Position numbers and translations under genes: made by a program. DNA of 56,735 nucleotides from CAYYMH01 sp964472785 (GTDB lineage: Bacteria; Zhuqueibacterota; Zhuqueibacteria; Thermofontimicrobiales; Thermofontimicrobiaceae), in the NCBI GenBank assembly GCA_964472785.1, contig CAYYMH010000024.1, forward strand, positions 1 to 56,735, written 5' to 3'. Below are positions 55,661-56,735 of this stretch, piece by piece. How positions within the stretch are numbered: the first letter of the stretch is position 1; each line of letters opens with the position of its first letter. The notes beneath the pieces are model-generated. The model was not told where the DNA came from, made no database searches, and was given only the letters and a program-made list of their open reading frames with translations.

Positions 55661-55712
55661 ATATTATTTGGGGCATTAATTTTCATTTTGTTCGCGCGAC
55701 ATTGCACACAAC
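55661..55712 (-). repeat. Terminal inverted repeat of the flavodiiron unit, 5' side
   Basis: Reading the minus strand from 55712: GTTGTGTGC-AA-TGTCGCGCG, then about 13 unmatched bases, then the 19-bp TTAATGCCCCAAATAATAT. It is the partner of 54372-54413. Outer parts match 9 of 9 and 9 of 9 around a two-base difference (AA against TG), and the inner 19 bp match perfectly. Confidence 0.9.
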
Positions 55713-55743
55713 GTCTGTGTATATTCATTGTTGTTACACCGAC
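55710..55743 (-). other. attI-like palindrome between recombinase and first unit
   Basis: GTCTGTGTA (55713-55721) and TACACCGAC (55735-55743) form a 9-bp inverted repeat with one mismatch. It directly abuts the GTT (55710-55712) that opens the flavodiiron unit. A further perfect 12-bp palindrome, CAACAATTGTTG, lies at 55759-55770. The position, between the integrase stop and the first cassette, is that of an integron attI site or integrase binding site. Confidence 0.5.
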
Positions 55744-55800
55744 AATTTGGAGGGATAACAACAATTGTTGATATATTTCTTTTACCAAGTACGCTTCTCT

Positions 55801-56637
55801 TTATTCAAAAAAGTCATCCACTGGGTTTTTTATATTACCAATAGCCTTTTTGGAAACATGAGTATAAATCTCAGTTGTTTTTGAACTGTTATGCCCAAGC
55901 AGCTCTTGAATATACCTTAAATCAGTTCCTTGTTCAAGTAAATGAGTGGCAAAACTATGTCTCAACATGTGCGGCGTAGCGCTTTTATGTATTCCCGCTT
56001 TTCTTGCCGCGTTTTTCAGAATTTTTGCAATACTCGTTGGTGAATATTTCCCGCCCTTTGCTCCTTCAAAAAGGTATTTATTGGGCTTATACTCTTTGTA
56101 ATACTTTCTTAATATCAGAAGAGTCTTTTCGGATAATAAAGACACCCTGTCTTTTTTGCCTTTAGCGCCAATAATATTTATAACCATCCTTTCGGAGTCA
56201 ATATCAGAAACTCTCAAATCAATTACTTCGCTCCGTCTTAAACCTGCTGAATATATCAACATCAAGATGCTGCGATGTTTTATATTGCCGCATGAGATGA
56301 GTATTTTCTTCACTTCGTTCTTACTCAACACTTTTGGTAGTTTGTGCTCCTTATTGGGACGATGTAGCTCATAATATTGTTTGTTTCTGCCAAGTACTTT
56401 TTCATAAAAGAATTTAATGGCATTTATTCTCTGATTCTGTTGACTGATAGAAATGTTTTTTGACTGTATCAGATTTAATAAGTATTTGTTTATTTGTTCG
56501 GTAGTTAGCCCTTCTAATTTCTCATCTTTGAAATGCGCACAAAAATCCCTAAAATAATTACAATAGATCCTTTGAGTACTATTGCTGTATCTCTTTTGAA
56601 TTAGTAATTCTTTATATTTTTCCAACATTTCATTCAT
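55801..56637 (-). CDS. Tyrosine recombinase (XerC/D-sized, integron-integrase-like position)
   Basis: This 278-residue protein has an N-terminal SAM-like DNA-binding domain at about 1-90. The catalytic domain has all the key residues: Arg in SAGLRRSEV, Lys in GAKGKKDRV, His-x-x-Arg in HMLRHSFATHLL, His in LGHNSSKTTEIY, and the nucleophile Tyr in EIYTHVS. The LLEQGTDLRYIQELLGH block is IntI/Xer-like. Integron integrases carry an extra segment before the HxxR box, and here that stretch is short. The gene points the same way as the units that follow. A TATAAT and a TTGACA occur upstream, at 56660-56690, without ideal spacing. Confidence 0.93.
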   Translation of the reverse strand: MNEMLEKYKELLIQKRYSNSTQRIYCNYFRDFCAHFKDEKLEGLTTEQINKYLLNLIQSKNISISQQNQRINAIKFFYEKVLGRNKQYYELHRPNKEHKLPKVLSKNEVKKILISCGNIKHRSILMLIYSAGLRRSEVIDLRVSDIDSERMVINIIGAKGKKDRVSLLSEKTLLILRKYYKEYKPNKYLFEGAKGGKYSPTSIAKILKNAARKAGIHKSATPHMLRHSFATHLLEQGTDLRYIQELLGHNSSKTTEIYTHVSKKAIGNIKNPVDDFFE

Positions 56638-56735
56638 TGGGAATCTATTTGTATTTACATATAATCAAGTGATTATACTGATTGTCAAAGTCCACCAAAA
56701 TTCCCCATCAAAATCAATTTAGGTCCATTTAAATT
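56638..56735. other. Right edge, upstream of the recombinase
   Basis: This AT-rich leader on the minus strand contains a perfect TATAAT and a TTGACA only 5 bp apart, so only one of them can be used. No sign of the missing N-terminal half of the ADP-ribosylglycohydrolase is seen before the window ends. Confidence 0.35.

Noticed and set aside
55801..56637. Recombinase as chromosomal XerC or XerD for dimer resolution
   Set aside because: It sits in AT-rich accessory DNA next to structured sites and non-core genes. Residue pattern alone cannot fully exclude it, but the context argues against it.

Overview
The window is AT-rich bacterial chromosome, densely coded on both strands, with single-copy housekeeping genes (serS, ligA, pyrE, pyrF, prmA, pheA). 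Two secreted amidases end in the 'YPNPFN' plus FlgD-like C-terminal sorting domain that is common in the FCB superphylum, especially Calditrichota/KSB1/Ignavibacteria-type lineages. An uncultivated FCB bacterium near Calditrichota is my best guess. No single gene here proves it. I saw no tRNA, rRNA or CRISPR array.

Layout. 1-1800: two HEPN/MNT toxin-antitoxin modules and a fossil 3' end of a third MNT gene, forming direct repeats around one module. 1869-3410: a sigma-54 activator. 3631-8690: surface-polysaccharide genes (rfbB, a UDP-sugar dehydrogenase, wecB, an initiating sugar transferase). 8804-15904: serS, a cytochrome c maturation cluster (ccmE, ccmF, an unknown envelope protein, ccmA, ccmB) and a SPOR-like membrane protein. 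The CcmE is the rare Cys type. 16000-19256: a PAS/HD-GYP protein and a lipid kinase. 19282-24576, minus strand: pyrF, pyrE, a homocysteine methyltransferase, a RACo-like corrinoid activator and an M29 peptidase. 24709-26736: a phytol/dolichol-kinase-like protein and a second lipid kinase. 27117-31802: a giant TPR protein abutting an outer-membrane barrel. 31842-39153: mixed metabolism, and an hsp20 gene with a textbook sigma-54 promoter. 39349-43390, minus strand: ligA, rtcB, archease. 43453-50445, minus strand: a tandemly duplicated TolB-like/amidase pair. 50594-51538: an AEC transporter.

The most unusual region is 51793-56735. On the minus strand it reads: tyrosine recombinase, att-like palindrome, flavodiiron gene, approximately 124-bp structured site, large secreted beta-helix gene, approximately 122-bp structured site, then an ADP-ribosylglycohydrolase gene cut exactly at a GTT. 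Each complete unit starts with GTT-N6-AATG and ends with the complement of GTT-N6-TGTG. The N6 differs between units but matches within a unit. This is the logic of integron cassettes and attC sites. However, the recombinase is XerC/D-sized, seems to lack the IntI-specific insertion, and points the same way as the cassettes. I propose an integron-like cassette system, possibly caught after insertion into a host gene.
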